This document shows, in pieces, positions 7,993 through 15,850 of a DNA stretch of 37,444 nt. The position numbers were made by a program, and so were the translations under genes. The notes beneath the pieces are model-generated. The model was not told the origin of the DNA. It saw only the letters and a list, made by a program, of their open reading frames with translations, and made no database searches. Each line of letters starts with the position of its first letter. The stretch's first letter is position 1. Source of the stretch: a virus; the IMG/VR virus record IMGVR_UViG_3300030085_000960, positions 1 to 37,444 of that record. One strand, written 5' to 3'.

Positions 7993-8945
7993 TGCTTTAC
8001 TCTCTCTTTAATTGTAAATGTTGACATCTCCGCTTCGTACGGTATCATACCTAGCAAACCATCACGGTTTTTCTCCATGTGTACTGCTAGCAGACCAACA
8101 GGATTCTCATTACAGTATGTATCTGTAATCCCATATAAATCATGTGGTCTTTGTAACATCATAACAACATGCGCATCCTGACCAATAGAGTCACCGCCAA
8201 ACAAATCTGTTAGCAGCGGCTGATACTGTGCCTTAGCACGATGTTCTTGTTCTATGTTACGGTTTAACTGAGATAACAAAATGTTTATAGTCCCCATTTT
8301 AGCTTGCAACCACATACATCCTTTTGATACCTCATTTAGTTTCTGTAATTCTTGTTCTCTACTACTTAAGATAAGTCTAGAGTGATCGAATACATTAATA
8401 ATGGTGTAATCAGGCCTCTTATTAGTTATATCTACATTAGCCTCTTTGATAAACTCCATATCCCTAGGTACATTGTTAAAGTATACAGGATAGTTCCCAT
8501 ACTTTAGCACCTCTTCTTTAAATTTTTGATAAGCACTCTGTTCTAATTTCTTTTCTACAGATAACAGCTCACCTACCTGTTTGTTTACGCCTTTTGAACC
8601 TGCACGCAGTATCTGCTGATAACCGGGCATCTCGAAAGTCCAATACAATACAAGCAAATTCTTACCTATATTGTTATCCAATAAATCAAAGATCAATTGG
8701 TTACTAAACGCAGATTTACCTACACCTGGACGACCTGCAATCACATACATCTTACCTGGTTGCAAACCACCTAGTAAGTTTCTGTTTAGTCTTGCCCATT
8801 TGGTAGGATAGACCATACGTCTACCATTCATACCATCAGCTACCTGGTGCAATGATGCACTAATAGCTTTTCTTATGCTCTTGAATCCCTTATCCTTAAA
8901 GGGATCTTGTAATTCTGTTGGTTTCTTGTCTTGTGTCATTTTCAT
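7989..8945 (-). CDS. DnaB-like replicative helicase (RecA-core only)
   Basis: A 318-residue DnaB-family helicase that moves 5' to 3' and unwinds the fork. Walker A is GRPGVGKSA (71-79). The Walker B strand reads TIINVFDH (about 182-189), with the hydrophobic stretch and Asp as expected. Motif H4-like LSQLNR and the Arg-finger region near the end (HMEKNRDG) also fit. The usual N-terminal collar domain of DnaB (about 150 residues) is missing, so the protein starts almost directly at the linker and RecA core. The gene begins within the last 50 bp of the 183-residue gene upstream, which may supply a loader or collar-like partner, and ends in an ATGA overlap with the 46-residue gene. Confidence 0.85.
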   Translation of the reverse strand: MKMTQDKKPTELQDPFKDKGFKSIRKAISASLHQVADGMNGRRMVYPTKWARLNRNLLGGLQPGKMYVIAGRPGVGKSAFSNQLIFDLLDNNIGKNLLVLYWTFEMPGYQQILRAGSKGVNKQVGELLSVEKKLEQSAYQKFKEEVLKYGNYPVYFNNVPRDMEFIKEANVDITNKRPDYTIINVFDHSRLILSSREQELQKLNEVSKGCMWLQAKMGTINILLSQLNRNIEQEHRAKAQYQPLLTDLFGGDSIGQDAHVVMMLQRPHDLYGITDTYCNENPVGLLAVHMEKNRDGLLGMIPYEAEMSTFTIKERVKQ

Positions 8946-9447
8946 CTAAGTTTTCATACTTCTCCCAAGTATGGTTATTAATCCATGTTTCTAAGTTTTG
9001 CATATATGCAAGATTGTGCCTTTCTATTGTAAGTTGTGTATCTAAACACTTCATTATGTGTTTGTGTTTATATAGCTTATCCCCTACTATTTTTTTATAT
9101 TTTGCTTTGCTCTTTGCATTAGCCTTAGAATCTGGATCCTTAGCATGTAACACTCTGACACCACGATCTGTAGTCATTACCTTCATAGGATAATTACCTA
9201 TAAGCTCAGCGAACATCTGATCAAAATTAGAAGAAAAAAGGTCTATGAACTCTTGTCTTATAAAATGTTGATCAGGTGTTTCACCTAGCTTAATATATCC
9301 ATCTTCTTGTAACTTCTCTAGATTTGGTTTTAGATTAAGATTGTTTAAATATGCATAACTCTCCTTGTAAATAACATATAGGTATAGATAATCGTCAGCA
9401 GACATACCTGTCTGTTCTAACACCTCAAAATCTATGTCTACATTCAT
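8896..9447 (-). CDS. Unknown early protein; possible helicase partner or loader
   Basis: A 183-residue, mainly helical protein. Residues about 14-60 (ADDYLYLYVIYKESYAYLNN and following) resemble the start of replication-initiator or helicase-loader-like proteins in other phages, but no motif is decisive. The middle part is basic with a Lys-rich run (KSKAKYKKIVGDK). It is the first gene after a strong leftward promoter at 9500-9530 and overlaps the DnaB gene by 50 bp, so the two are made together. Because this DnaB lacks its N-terminal domain, a partner or loader role is a reasonable inference, not a demonstrated one. Confidence 0.6.
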   Translation of the reverse strand: MNVDIDFEVLEQTGMSADDYLYLYVIYKESYAYLNNLNLKPNLEKLQEDGYIKLGETPDQHFIRQEFIDLFSSNFDQMFAELIGNYPMKVMTTDRGVRVLHAKDPDSKANAKSKAKYKKIVGDKLYKHKHIMKCLDTQLTIERHNLAYMQNLETWINNHTWEKYENLDENDTRQETNRITRSL

Positions 9448-9499
9448 ATGGCAGTAATGGTTATAAAAAGTTTTGTTATACTAATTTTAAATCTAAAAG

Positions 9500-9530
9500 C
9501 AAATATAATAAAATTTGTTATCATCTACAA
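9500..9530 (-). promoter_or_regulatory. Leftward promoter, Bacteroidota-type
   Basis: Read on the minus strand: TTG at 9530-9528, a 20-nt spacer, then TATATTTG at 9507-9500, matching TTG-N19..23-TAnnTTTG of the primary sigma factor of Bacteroidota. It lies 53 nt upstream of the 183-residue gene's ATG, in the only sizeable gap inside the replication block, and would drive the DnaB-to-rIIA genes. Confidence 0.75.
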
Positions 9531-9543
9531 ATAATTTGTATAA

Positions 9544-10713
9544 TTATTCCCAAATAACATTTTTAAGGCTCTTTGTAGCTTTCTTAAGCCACTTTTCTTC
9601 CTGAGAATCAGCAACATAGATAATTACTATCTTACCAATTTTATCCTCCTGGAAACGTATTAATCGTCCCACACGCTGTATCATAGACAAAGCTTTGCTT
9701 GTGATACCACACATAATACCCATATTTGCGTTGGGAACATCAAAGCCCTGATTAAGAGCTTTTGTAGAAAATAACACATTTATATCATCATTTTTAAATG
9801 ATTCTAGTGCTAATTCTTTCTGCTTTTTTGTTTTGTTAGAGTGATATGCCATACCACCTGGTATAGAATCACACAATTGATCTGTAAATGCATTTGCACC
9901 ACCAAATACTAGTATTTTCTTGTCTGTATTTGATGCATATATCTGCTGAAACTTATTTATCTTGTTTTCTGCAAAATCTACAATCTGTTTACGAGCTCTA
10001 ATACATCTATAAAACTGTACCGCTGCTTGTATTTGTACACCACTAGCATTTCTTTTAGCCAAAATTCTTCTAGCCTCATTAAATGCATCAAAGTTACCTA
10101 GTTGCAACTTCCAATAAATATATTTGTTATTTATCTTTTTGTATGTTGCTTTCTCTTCTTCTGTAAGCTCTACAGGTACACATGTAATCTCATACGGACT
10201 AACAATACCTAGTTTTACACATCTATCTAGTGTAATTTTGTACACAGTTGGAGCTATCTCATGCAATAACTCTCTGTATTCTTGCTCTTCTGGCAATGTT
10301 GCAGTCATACACAACAGTCTATCAAAGTGATTATTCTCAAAGAACATACGATACTGTGGTGATAGACCTAGATGTATCTCGTCACACACAACAATATCAT
10401 AAAATAGTCCCTGTAATTTATATGCACTCTGGTAACACATAACTGTCACATTCTCAGACGATACGCCCCATTTATCAAACTCTTCTACAAACTGATCTTG
10501 CAATTGCACAGTAGGTACAAGTATTAATGCATCACCACCATTTTTTAGTGCATGTTCTACAGCTAGTACACCAACTCTAGATTTACCAAAGCCTGTACCT
10601 GCAATAATAGAACCACAAAAATGTTGTGCTGCCCATGCATTTAGGGCCTTTCTTTGTTCTTTATCTCTTATTTTATTTATTTTACTCACAATATCATCAT
10701 CTTTATTTACCAT
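9544..10713 (-). CDS. SF2 helicase (DEAD/DEAH-like)
   Basis: A 389-residue superfamily 2 helicase. Walker A is GTGFGKS (39-45), motif Ia includes LVPTVQL, motif II is DEIH (111-114), motif III TAT (137-139), and the second RecA domain carries VLFSTKALNQGFD and motif VI QRVGRLIR (about 343-350). It is a compact two-domain enzyme, without additional DNA-binding domains, of a type found in several phage replication modules where it probably remodels forks or recombination intermediates. It starts inside the last codons of the 100-residue gene upstream (overlap 7 bp). Its DNA or RNA preference cannot be read from sequence. Confidence 0.85.
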   Translation of the reverse strand: MVNKDDDIVSKINKIRDKEQRKALNAWAAQHFCGSIIAGTGFGKSRVGVLAVEHALKNGGDALILVPTVQLQDQFVEEFDKWGVSSENVTVMCYQSAYKLQGLFYDIVVCDEIHLGLSPQYRMFFENNHFDRLLCMTATLPEEQEYRELLHEIAPTVYKITLDRCVKLGIVSPYEITCVPVELTEEEKATYKKINNKYIYWKLQLGNFDAFNEARRILAKRNASGVQIQAAVQFYRCIRARKQIVDFAENKINKFQQIYASNTDKKILVFGGANAFTDQLCDSIPGGMAYHSNKTKKQKELALESFKNDDINVLFSTKALNQGFDVPNANMGIMCGITSKALSMIQRVGRLIRFQEDKIGKIVIIYVADSQEEKWLKKATKSLKNVIWE

Positions 10714-11009
10714 TTTTTAGTGCCTTTTAATTTAATAATTTTATCTATTCTATCTTTCTCTAGTTTATACTTACTCATATCATTGTACACCGCTAGCTGT
10801 TTTGCTGTTGGCAGAGGTTTATACTCTTCTGGCGCAGCTACAAACTGACTATAGTTTTTACCTTCATATCTATATTTTTTTACTCTAACTTCTATTAGAT
10901 TAGTAGGTTTAAAATAATTATCAAATTCTCTTACTTTGCCTGCATATATCTTATCTAGATATTGTTTCTGTTTTATTTCTGTTATTACATCTCTAGTTTC
11001 CTCCTTCAT
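10707..11009 (-). CDS. Hypothetical protein, 100 residues
   Basis: A 100-residue, very basic protein rich in Lys and Tyr, with a predicted helical C-terminus (VYNDMSKYKLEKDRIDKIIK). No motif is recognised. It overlaps the glycosylase gene upstream by 17 bp and the SF2 helicase gene downstream by 7 bp. Gene order suggests a small accessory factor in DNA repair or replication. Confidence 0.6.
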   Translation of the reverse strand: MKEETRDVITEIKQKQYLDKIYAGKVREFDNYFKPTNLIEVRVKKYRYEGKNYSQFVAAPEEYKPLPTAKQLAVYNDMSKYKLEKDRIDKIIKLKGTKKW

Positions 11010-11721
11010 ACTCTACAATATTTGATGTGTTCCACTCTATAGGCCTATCAAGAAGGGTACTATTAATGATATTAAAATGCCCACAAGTATAAAACCCACT
11101 ATTACCACCAGTGTAAGATTCGCTAGCAGGATGAGCAGCTTTAAGAATAGTTTGATTCCCTCTAATATATTTTTCATACGCTTGTGCTTTTTTACCCCAC
11201 AGTACAAAAACAAGATTAGATTTATTTCTAGATAACATTTCTATAAACATTTTTGTAAAATCTTTCCATAACTCTGTATGTGATCCGGCTTTACCTTTCT
11301 CTACAGTCAATGCTGTGTTAAGTAACAACACACCCTGTCTTGCCCAACTCTCCAATGATACATCTACATCTAATAAACCTTTTACATTTACATTATGCTT
11401 TTTACCATAATCTATTTCTACAGCTGTGATTATATTCTTTAAACTTGGACTAACTTTACGTGTACCTGTACGATTAGCAAACGCTAGTCCTGTTGCGCTA
11501 CCATCATGGTATGGATCTTGCCCCAATATTACAACTCTTACATCTGATAACGGACATAATCTAAATGCCTTAAATGTTCTAGATGTGTCTGGTAATATTG
11601 TTACACCTGCAGCTCTACGATCCCTAATGTAAGCTGCAATTTTTTGAAACGTTTTTGTTTGTAGGATAGGTAACAACATTGGATACCAATCTCCCAATTG
11701 ACTTTTCATTATTTTACTCAT
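10993..11721 (-). CDS. ung: Uracil-DNA glycosylase, family 1
   Basis: A 242-residue enzyme of the usual length for family 1 uracil-DNA glycosylase, which removes uracil from DNA. The water-activating loop is GQDPYHD (67-73, catalytic Asp69), the uracil-binding strand is LLLNTALTV (about 132-140), and the Leu-loop equivalent is AAHPASES (195-202, His197), where the family usually has HPSPLS. The motif variant HPASES keeps the His but changes the minor-groove loop. It is transcribed ahead of the 100-residue gene and SF2 helicase, and downstream of DNA polymerase. Its presence argues that this phage's DNA contains thymine and that deaminated cytosine is repaired. Confidence 0.92.
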   Translation of the reverse strand: MSKIMKSQLGDWYPMLLPILQTKTFQKIAAYIRDRRAAGVTILPDTSRTFKAFRLCPLSDVRVVILGQDPYHDGSATGLAFANRTGTRKVSPSLKNIITAVEIDYGKKHNVNVKGLLDVDVSLESWARQGVLLLNTALTVEKGKAGSHTELWKDFTKMFIEMLSRNKSNLVFVLWGKKAQAYEKYIRGNQTILKAAHPASESYTGGNSGFYTCGHFNIINSTLLDRPIEWNTSNIVEYEGGN

Positions 11722-11746
11722 ATATATATAGTTTTATAAATAAACA

Positions 11747-11812
11747 TGAGTGAGGCAACATTTAATATTAGGGATGTCTCTTAAACACCCGGTTAGATTA
11801 AAACCTCACTCA
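11747..11812 (-). other. Inverted repeat with nested hairpin between polymerase and glycosylase genes
   Basis: TGAGTGAGG at 11747-11755 is the exact complement of CCTCACTCA at 11804-11812. The 48-nt loop contains a second hairpin (GGG-a-TGT at 11771-11777 against ACA-CCC at 11785-11790). It lies just after the polymerase stop codon on the transcribed strand and is followed by T-rich DNA. It could be a weak terminator, or an mRNA processing or stability element. Confidence 0.5.
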
Positions 11813-11815
11813 CAC

Positions 11816-13717
11816 TTATTTCTCCCAGCAATTACTTACTGTTACTTCGGCTTTCAATAAGCCATTATTTACAATCTCCAAAGCTGCCTGTTCCATTAGA
11901 CCTTTCATAGTTTTAGCCCAATCAGACACCTGATCATCTCTGCATATAGTATCTATCTGATCATGCACAGTCATTACCACTTTAACTGGTAAATTAAACT
12001 CTTTAACATAATCACGTATTAATACTAAAGCACGCTTAGTCATATCTGCAGATGCACCCTGTATAGGTGTATTCTTGCTAGCACGCTCGATGCTACCCAG
12101 CTCCATGACTGACGATTTGTTATTCCAAATCTTTGGATACCATGTACTAAACCACCTCTTACGATTATATGGTGGGAAAGTTTTTATGTACCCAAACTTT
12201 TTACCAAAGTTACCTAGCTTATCTAGGAACCCTTTGATTGCTGGGAACGCTTGGAAATACTTTTCGATGAGGACTTTTGCTCCGTCCACACTGATGTTAA
12301 GAGTATCAGCAAGCTTATTAGGGCCCATGCCATAAGCAAGCCCGAAATTAATAGTTTTGACATTTGTTCTCAATTTTTTATGCTTTGGACAATTACATTT
12401 CATTTTAAGTTTCATGTAAGCGCAATCATCCTCTGCTGCATTTAACCATTCTTCTCCATAAACTAACTCTGCACACGTAGAGTGCAAGTCTTCATTGTTT
12501 TGCAATGCTTTTATCCATACAGGATCCTTAGAACCAAATGCAATTACATTTAACTCCTGTGAACTGTAGTCAGCACTAACAAAACTCCAACCATCTGGCG
12601 CAGTAAAGCAGTTCCTGTAAATATTATCTGCAGGTATCTGCTGCATATTAGGTTTACTACTGCTTACACGACCGGTATCTAGTATCTGATGAAAGTTTGT
12701 ATGTATTTTATTATCACTTGATAGGTTTTTAAAGAATGCATCACCATACGATGTGCATAATTTCATAGCCTCTTTATATTTTACATACTTATCAATCAGT
12801 GGATACTGGAATCGATACTTATACATTTGTTTACCATTTACATTATCTAGCTTTGGCACAAGACACTGAAATACTTCCAACACCTGTTTAGGTGATGTCC
12901 ATTTTATATCTATCTTTCTCAAGTCTTCTACCGCTGTAAACAAATCTGCTTGTACATATTTAGATACAAATCTATCTAGACGAGGATCAAGCGTAACCAT
13001 ATGATCTAAGCTATCTTGTAACTCATCAGCTTTATCTGTGTTAACTTTCTCAATCTTCTTCCAACTCTCTGTATCCAAATCCAAACCATTGTACTCGATG
13101 TCTGCAAATGCTAGCACAACTTCATTCTCAAGATCAATAACTCTATTTAATTGGTTTCTATCTACAAGTGGTAATTGATGTATACGTATTTTTATCAAAT
13201 ACTCTACATCTTTTGCACCATACGCAATTTGATTATCTGTAAATGGTTGACTACCTAGTCCTATAAATTTATTACGCACCTCTTTATCTAGATCTACATC
13301 CAAATATCTTTTGCATACATCTTTCAAACCATAACCAAAGTTTTGTTTACCGCAGTGTAGCACACGCTCTACCAAATATGTGTCATAGATACCTTCACAT
13401 ACAATGTTTGACCACTTTTTAATAAACTTATAGTCAAACTTTGCATTATGAAATATCTTTAGAATCCTTTTGGTTTGTAATATATCACGTAATGGTTCAA
13501 TACTAACACGTCTAGTATCGATAACAAACTGGTGATCGTGATCGCCGATCTGAAACATAATCATTTTCTTAGTAGTAAAGTCAAAACCTTCAGTCTCTGT
13601 ATCCACAGCTAGTACATTCTTTGTACTGCAGTAATTCACCACATCATCAATCGTTGCTGGATGATAATATGGTGAAGACACAGTTTTTGATGAACCATCT
13701 ACTAATCCTATACTCAT
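11816..13717 (-). CDS. DNA polymerase I, family A, with 3'-5' exonuclease
   Basis: A 633-residue replicative polymerase. The proofreading domain has Exo I AVDTETEG (Asp39, Glu41), Exo II NAKFD (91-95) and Exo III YGAKD (Tyr166, Asp170). The polymerase domain has motif A SADYSSQE (Asp383), motif B R450-x3-K454-x3-F458-G-x2-Y462 and motif C VHDQ (His585, Asp586). Phe458 in the O-helix suggests good discrimination against dideoxynucleotides. There is no 5'-3' nuclease domain. A short insertion just before the O-helix carries Cys432, Cys441, Cys443 and His446, which may bind zinc. Its ATG overlaps the stop of the 87-residue gene (ATGA). All catalytic residues are intact. Confidence 0.93.
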   Translation of the reverse strand: MSIGLVDGSSKTVSSPYYHPATIDDVVNYCSTKNVLAVDTETEGFDFTTKKMIMFQIGDHDHQFVIDTRRVSIEPLRDILQTKRILKIFHNAKFDYKFIKKWSNIVCEGIYDTYLVERVLHCGKQNFGYGLKDVCKRYLDVDLDKEVRNKFIGLGSQPFTDNQIAYGAKDVEYLIKIRIHQLPLVDRNQLNRVIDLENEVVLAFADIEYNGLDLDTESWKKIEKVNTDKADELQDSLDHMVTLDPRLDRFVSKYVQADLFTAVEDLRKIDIKWTSPKQVLEVFQCLVPKLDNVNGKQMYKYRFQYPLIDKYVKYKEAMKLCTSYGDAFFKNLSSDNKIHTNFHQILDTGRVSSSKPNMQQIPADNIYRNCFTAPDGWSFVSADYSSQELNVIAFGSKDPVWIKALQNNEDLHSTCAELVYGEEWLNAAEDDCAYMKLKMKCNCPKHKKLRTNVKTINFGLAYGMGPNKLADTLNISVDGAKVLIEKYFQAFPAIKGFLDKLGNFGKKFGYIKTFPPYNRKRWFSTWYPKIWNNKSSVMELGSIERASKNTPIQGASADMTKRALVLIRDYVKEFNLPVKVVMTVHDQIDTICRDDQVSDWAKTMKGLMEQAALEIVNNGLLKAEVTVSNCWEK

Positions 13718-13977
13718 GAGTTTAAGTGATTTTCTACGTTTAACCAGTATATTCTTTCCGCTTCTGCTCGATCTGCTTGCTCTTCTAAATACTTATTATA
13801 TTCCTTATTATAGTCATTGATTATCTTAACTGCAGCACCTGCTTTTATAATATCAATGTCCATATTGTCAAACTTAAAGATAAGCAATTTTTTACTAAGA
13901 GCAGTATTATATGCTAGTTTAAATTCATTACCTCGGTCTTCTTCTATCAATGAATAGACCCATTTCATTTGTCCCAT
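13714..13977 (-). CDS. Hypothetical protein, 87 residues
   Basis: An 87-residue, helical, charged protein of unknown function that ends in an ATGA overlap with the polymerase gene, so it is probably translationally coupled to it. A second possible start lies at Met4. The first Met is used here because it overlaps the end of the upstream 43-residue gene by 13 bp. Its C-terminal half (DYNKEYNKYLEEQADRAEAE) suggests a coiled or amphipathic helix. An accessory role with the polymerase is possible but not shown. Confidence 0.6.
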   Translation of the reverse strand: MGQMKWVYSLIEEDRGNEFKLAYNTALSKKLLIFKFDNMDIDIIKAGAAVKIINDYNKEYNKYLEEQADRAEAERIYWLNVENHLNS

Positions 13978-14096
13978 TTGTTTCTATGTTTTATTATCTC
14001 ACATACAATAAATCCTAAGACACCACCAAAGATGAGCCATAGTACTTTTATTTCTGTAAGACTTGTTATTACTAATTCTGTTTCTTGTCCCATCAT
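13965..14096 (-). CDS. Small single-pass membrane protein, 43 residues
   Basis: A 43-codon frame beginning MMGQETELVI with a hydrophobic segment at about residues 17-35 (KVLWLIFGGVLGFIV) followed by a basic tail. Its ATG lies in an ATGA overlap with the stop of the 103-residue gene and its stop overlaps the next gene by 13 bp, which is strong support for such a short gene. A longer overlapping frame in another register covers the same area but is not coupled to its neighbours. It could be a membrane effector or lysis accessory; the function is not known. Confidence 0.6.
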   Translation of the reverse strand: MMGQETELVITSLTEIKVLWLIFGGVLGFIVCEIIKHRNKWDK

Positions 14097-14404
14097 GCTT
14101 TCCCAACTGTATTAGATACTGCTTCTGGCCAAGCCTTTGTAGAATCAAATCTTTCAGTAGATTTATATTCTCTTTTAACTTTTGCCCCTGTTGTATTACT
14201 ATTACCTGGACCAAACGTGCCAAAACCTGTTGGCATTATAGGTTTTTTACGTCTAGTTTTATTTAGTTGATCCTTTTGATCTCTTCTAAATAATCTTTCC
14301 ATCGCTTCTTTGTCTCGTTGTGCTGATGTTTCATATATTACACCAGATACAAAACCAAATCCGTAGGCTGCGAGTATGCCCACAACTAAAAGTACTGTCT
14401 CCAT
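14093..14404 (-). CDS. Membrane-anchored small protein, 103 residues
   Basis: A 103-residue protein with an N-terminal hydrophobic segment at about residues 3-25 (VLLVVGILAAYGFGFVSGVI) and a long charged, soluble C-terminal part. The lack of a cleavage-type Ala-x-Ala motif after the segment favours a membrane anchor over a secreted protein. It is followed through an ATGA overlap by a second tiny membrane protein, so the two form a pair. Such pairs in phages can be lysis accessories (holin or spanin types), but nothing here proves it. No lysis gene is otherwise obvious in the early block. Confidence 0.65.
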   Translation of the reverse strand: METVLLVVGILAAYGFGFVSGVIYETSAQRDKEAMERLFRRDQKDQLNKTRRKKPIMPTGFGTFGPGNSNTTGAKVKREYKSTERFDSTKAWPEAVSNTVGKA

Positions 14405-14422
14405 AATTTATTATTAATTTAG

Positions 14423-14662
14423 TTATCTATTATTTATTTCTATAAAACGTTGTTCAATACCGCTAGATGATTTCCTGTTAGTGTGTACAACACCTGTAAA
14501 TCCAAATTGCATTTGAAATCCTATGTCATCATTTATAATCTTAGGCATTTTAAACGTTTTTACTATTTTTTCCCTGACTATTTTCTTTCCCTGAAAAATA
14601 ATCTCTTCTTCTACCGTTGTACGTTCTATCACAACCGGTATTTTTCTATCATATCGTATCAT
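14423..14662 (-). CDS. Hypothetical protein, 79 residues
   Basis: A 79-residue protein of mixed beta and alpha character with several charged strands (VIERTTVEEEIIFQGKKIV). No motif is recognised. It lies 18 bp upstream of the membrane-protein pair and downstream of an unusual GC-rich leader with a long closing helix (14691-14775), which forms part of its 5' untranslated region. Its codon use is like the neighbouring early genes. Confidence 0.6.
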   Translation of the reverse strand: MIRYDRKIPVVIERTTVEEEIIFQGKKIVREKIVKTFKMPKIINDDIGFQMQFGFTGVVHTNRKSSSGIEQRFIEINNR

Positions 14663-14690
14663 AAACTCATTTTAAATTATGTACAAGACA

Positions 14691-14775
14691 ATGGGAAACG
14701 GTAGGCTCTCTTGCTCCGTTGTTAATAAGGACACCGCGCGCAGTACCTGTTGTCGATTGTTATATCGTCTCCCAT
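14691..14775 (-). ncRNA. Candidate structured RNA or leader element
   Basis: On the minus strand the element opens with ATGGGAGACG (14775-14766) and closes with CGTTTCCCAT (14700-14691): a 10-bp helix with one G-U wobble. Read on the plus strand the same pair has an A-C mismatch, so the minus-strand RNA is the favoured form, matching the transcription direction of the early genes. Inside is a hairpin, ACUG-CGCG-CGGU, and the interior is much richer in G and C than its surroundings. No tRNA features were found (no T-loop or anticodon arm). Confidence 0.35.
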
Positions 14776-14811
14776 TATCTCATACTAATACACAGATTAC
14801 ACTATCTGTTT

Positions 14812-15456
14812 TTACATCATACTCATTTCTTGAGTAGCCTCAGATAGAGACTGCTCAACTGCAACATTAACTCTATCATGTTGCACTAGTGTATGATAAT
14901 CTTTATATCCATCACCTTTAGCATATGTAATGTAATGATGAGAATAAATATGTTTACCATCTTTCATTAAAGCCTCACCTGTTGATGGATTAACTTTGAA
15001 ATCATTATTATTAGCTTGCCAAGTATCTGGTGTTGTGTCTTCATTTAACACAACTCTGAATCTACATCCGTTCTCTACATTAACAGGATTAAGAATGTTA
15101 AGAGTCAAAGCTTGCTTAGTTTTACCACCTTTAGTTGTTATTGTTGTAAAATCTGCATTCTCAATATCTAAGCCAGGTATTTGTAGCTTAGCCTCAAGAT
15201 CTTTTGCAGTTGCCTTTACATACACATGATTTTTACCACCACGTCTGAATCTATCATCGCTGTAGTTTAAATCTGCTAGCACATTAACTGGACGATCAGT
15301 AGTTTCTGTTACTGATGTACCACTAATAATACTACGGTCAATATTCTCCACAAATAATGCTTGATATGAATCATTTGCTGATTTTTGAATGTGAACTAAT
15401 AAAGTTTCGTCTAGTTTTAAAGTGTCTAGACTACCACTATTTAATTGATTTGCCAT
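14812..15456 (-). CDS. Hypothetical protein, 214 residues
   Basis: A 214-residue protein with a beta-rich centre and no cysteines apart from one; no enzymatic motif. Its N-terminus (MANQLNSGSLDTLKLDE) and Asp/Asn/Thr-rich strands suggest a soluble beta-sandwich. It lies after a 418-bp gap rich in inverted repeats and is a large gene close to the early/late divergence, so it may be an early highly expressed protein such as a host takeover or DNA-binding factor. A repeated AACCAATTTAAA-type leader directly precedes the ATG. No family is recognised. Confidence 0.6.
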   Translation of the reverse strand: MANQLNSGSLDTLKLDETLLVHIQKSANDSYQALFVENIDRSIISGTSVTETTDRPVNVLADLNYSDDRFRRGGKNHVYVKATAKDLEAKLQIPGLDIENADFTTITTKGGKTKQALTLNILNPVNVENGCRFRVVLNEDTTPDTWQANNNDFKVNPSTGEALMKDGKHIYSHHYITYAKGDGYKDYHTLVQHDRVNVAVEQSLSEATQEMSMM

Positions 15457-15600
15457 GTTTAAATTGGTTTTAAATTGGTTTATAAATGTGATAATTTGAG
15501 GTATTATCTTGACCTTTTGTAGTTAAAAGACTCTTATCATACACCTATCATCTATCAAAGTAGTAAATAGTATGCAGAGTTTGTGAGTCTTTTTAGAAGT

Positions 15601-15699
15601 TAACTAAGGATAGGCAAACAAGTTATTATGAAAACACACACGTATCACTCGAATTAATTTACGTGTCAATTTAAATTCAAAAAAACCTATCCTTAGTTA
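15601..15699. repeat. 14-bp perfect inverted repeat with nested hairpin
   Basis: TAACTAAGGATAGG (15601-15614) and CCTATCCTTAGTTA (15686-15699) are exact complements and flank a 71-nt AT-rich interval, which itself contains ACACGT/ACGTGT as a nested inverted repeat. The arrangement suits a protein-bound origin, recombination site or stable RNA. Confidence 0.6.
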
Positions 15700-15762
15700 T
15701 TAAGTGTTATATTGTATTATGTAAACAATTAGATTAGTTGTTGATTTACACTAAAATGATGC

Positions 15763-15784
15763 GTGAGCGTGTTAGCATGCGCAC
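15763..15784 (+). other. Stem-loop, favoured in plus-strand RNA
   Basis: GTGAGCGTG-TTAG-CATGCGCAC: eight of nine positions pair (one A-G mismatch, one G-U pair). On the minus strand there would be two mismatches, so plus-strand RNA or the duplex DNA itself is the more likely form. Confidence 0.4.
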
Positions 15785-15850
15785 GTACACCGTAAAATAG
15801 CAAACGTCTTTGACTGCTCGTAACCATGTTGTCATTGATTGCATTACTTA

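Noticed and set aside
13999-14223. 74-codon leftward frame overlapping two other frames
   Set aside because: It overlaps the 103- and 43-residue genes, which have clean ATGA coupling and membrane segments; its own sequence shows no domain and no coupling.
14691-14775. tRNA-like shape (7-bp acceptor-like stem)
   Set aside because: No T-loop GTTCGA-type sequence, no anticodon arm and no D-arm could be laid out on either strand.
15808-15831. tmRNA-tag-like string GCAAACG followed by a short frame ending TAA
   Set aside because: The encoded tail does not end in Ala-Ala and no tmRNA tRNA-like ends are present; chance match.
15746-15844. 32-codon leftward frame after the terminator at 15851
   Set aside because: It starts just after a strong terminator with no promoter seen, and overlaps a hairpin; its GC-rich codons are better explained by non-coding structure.
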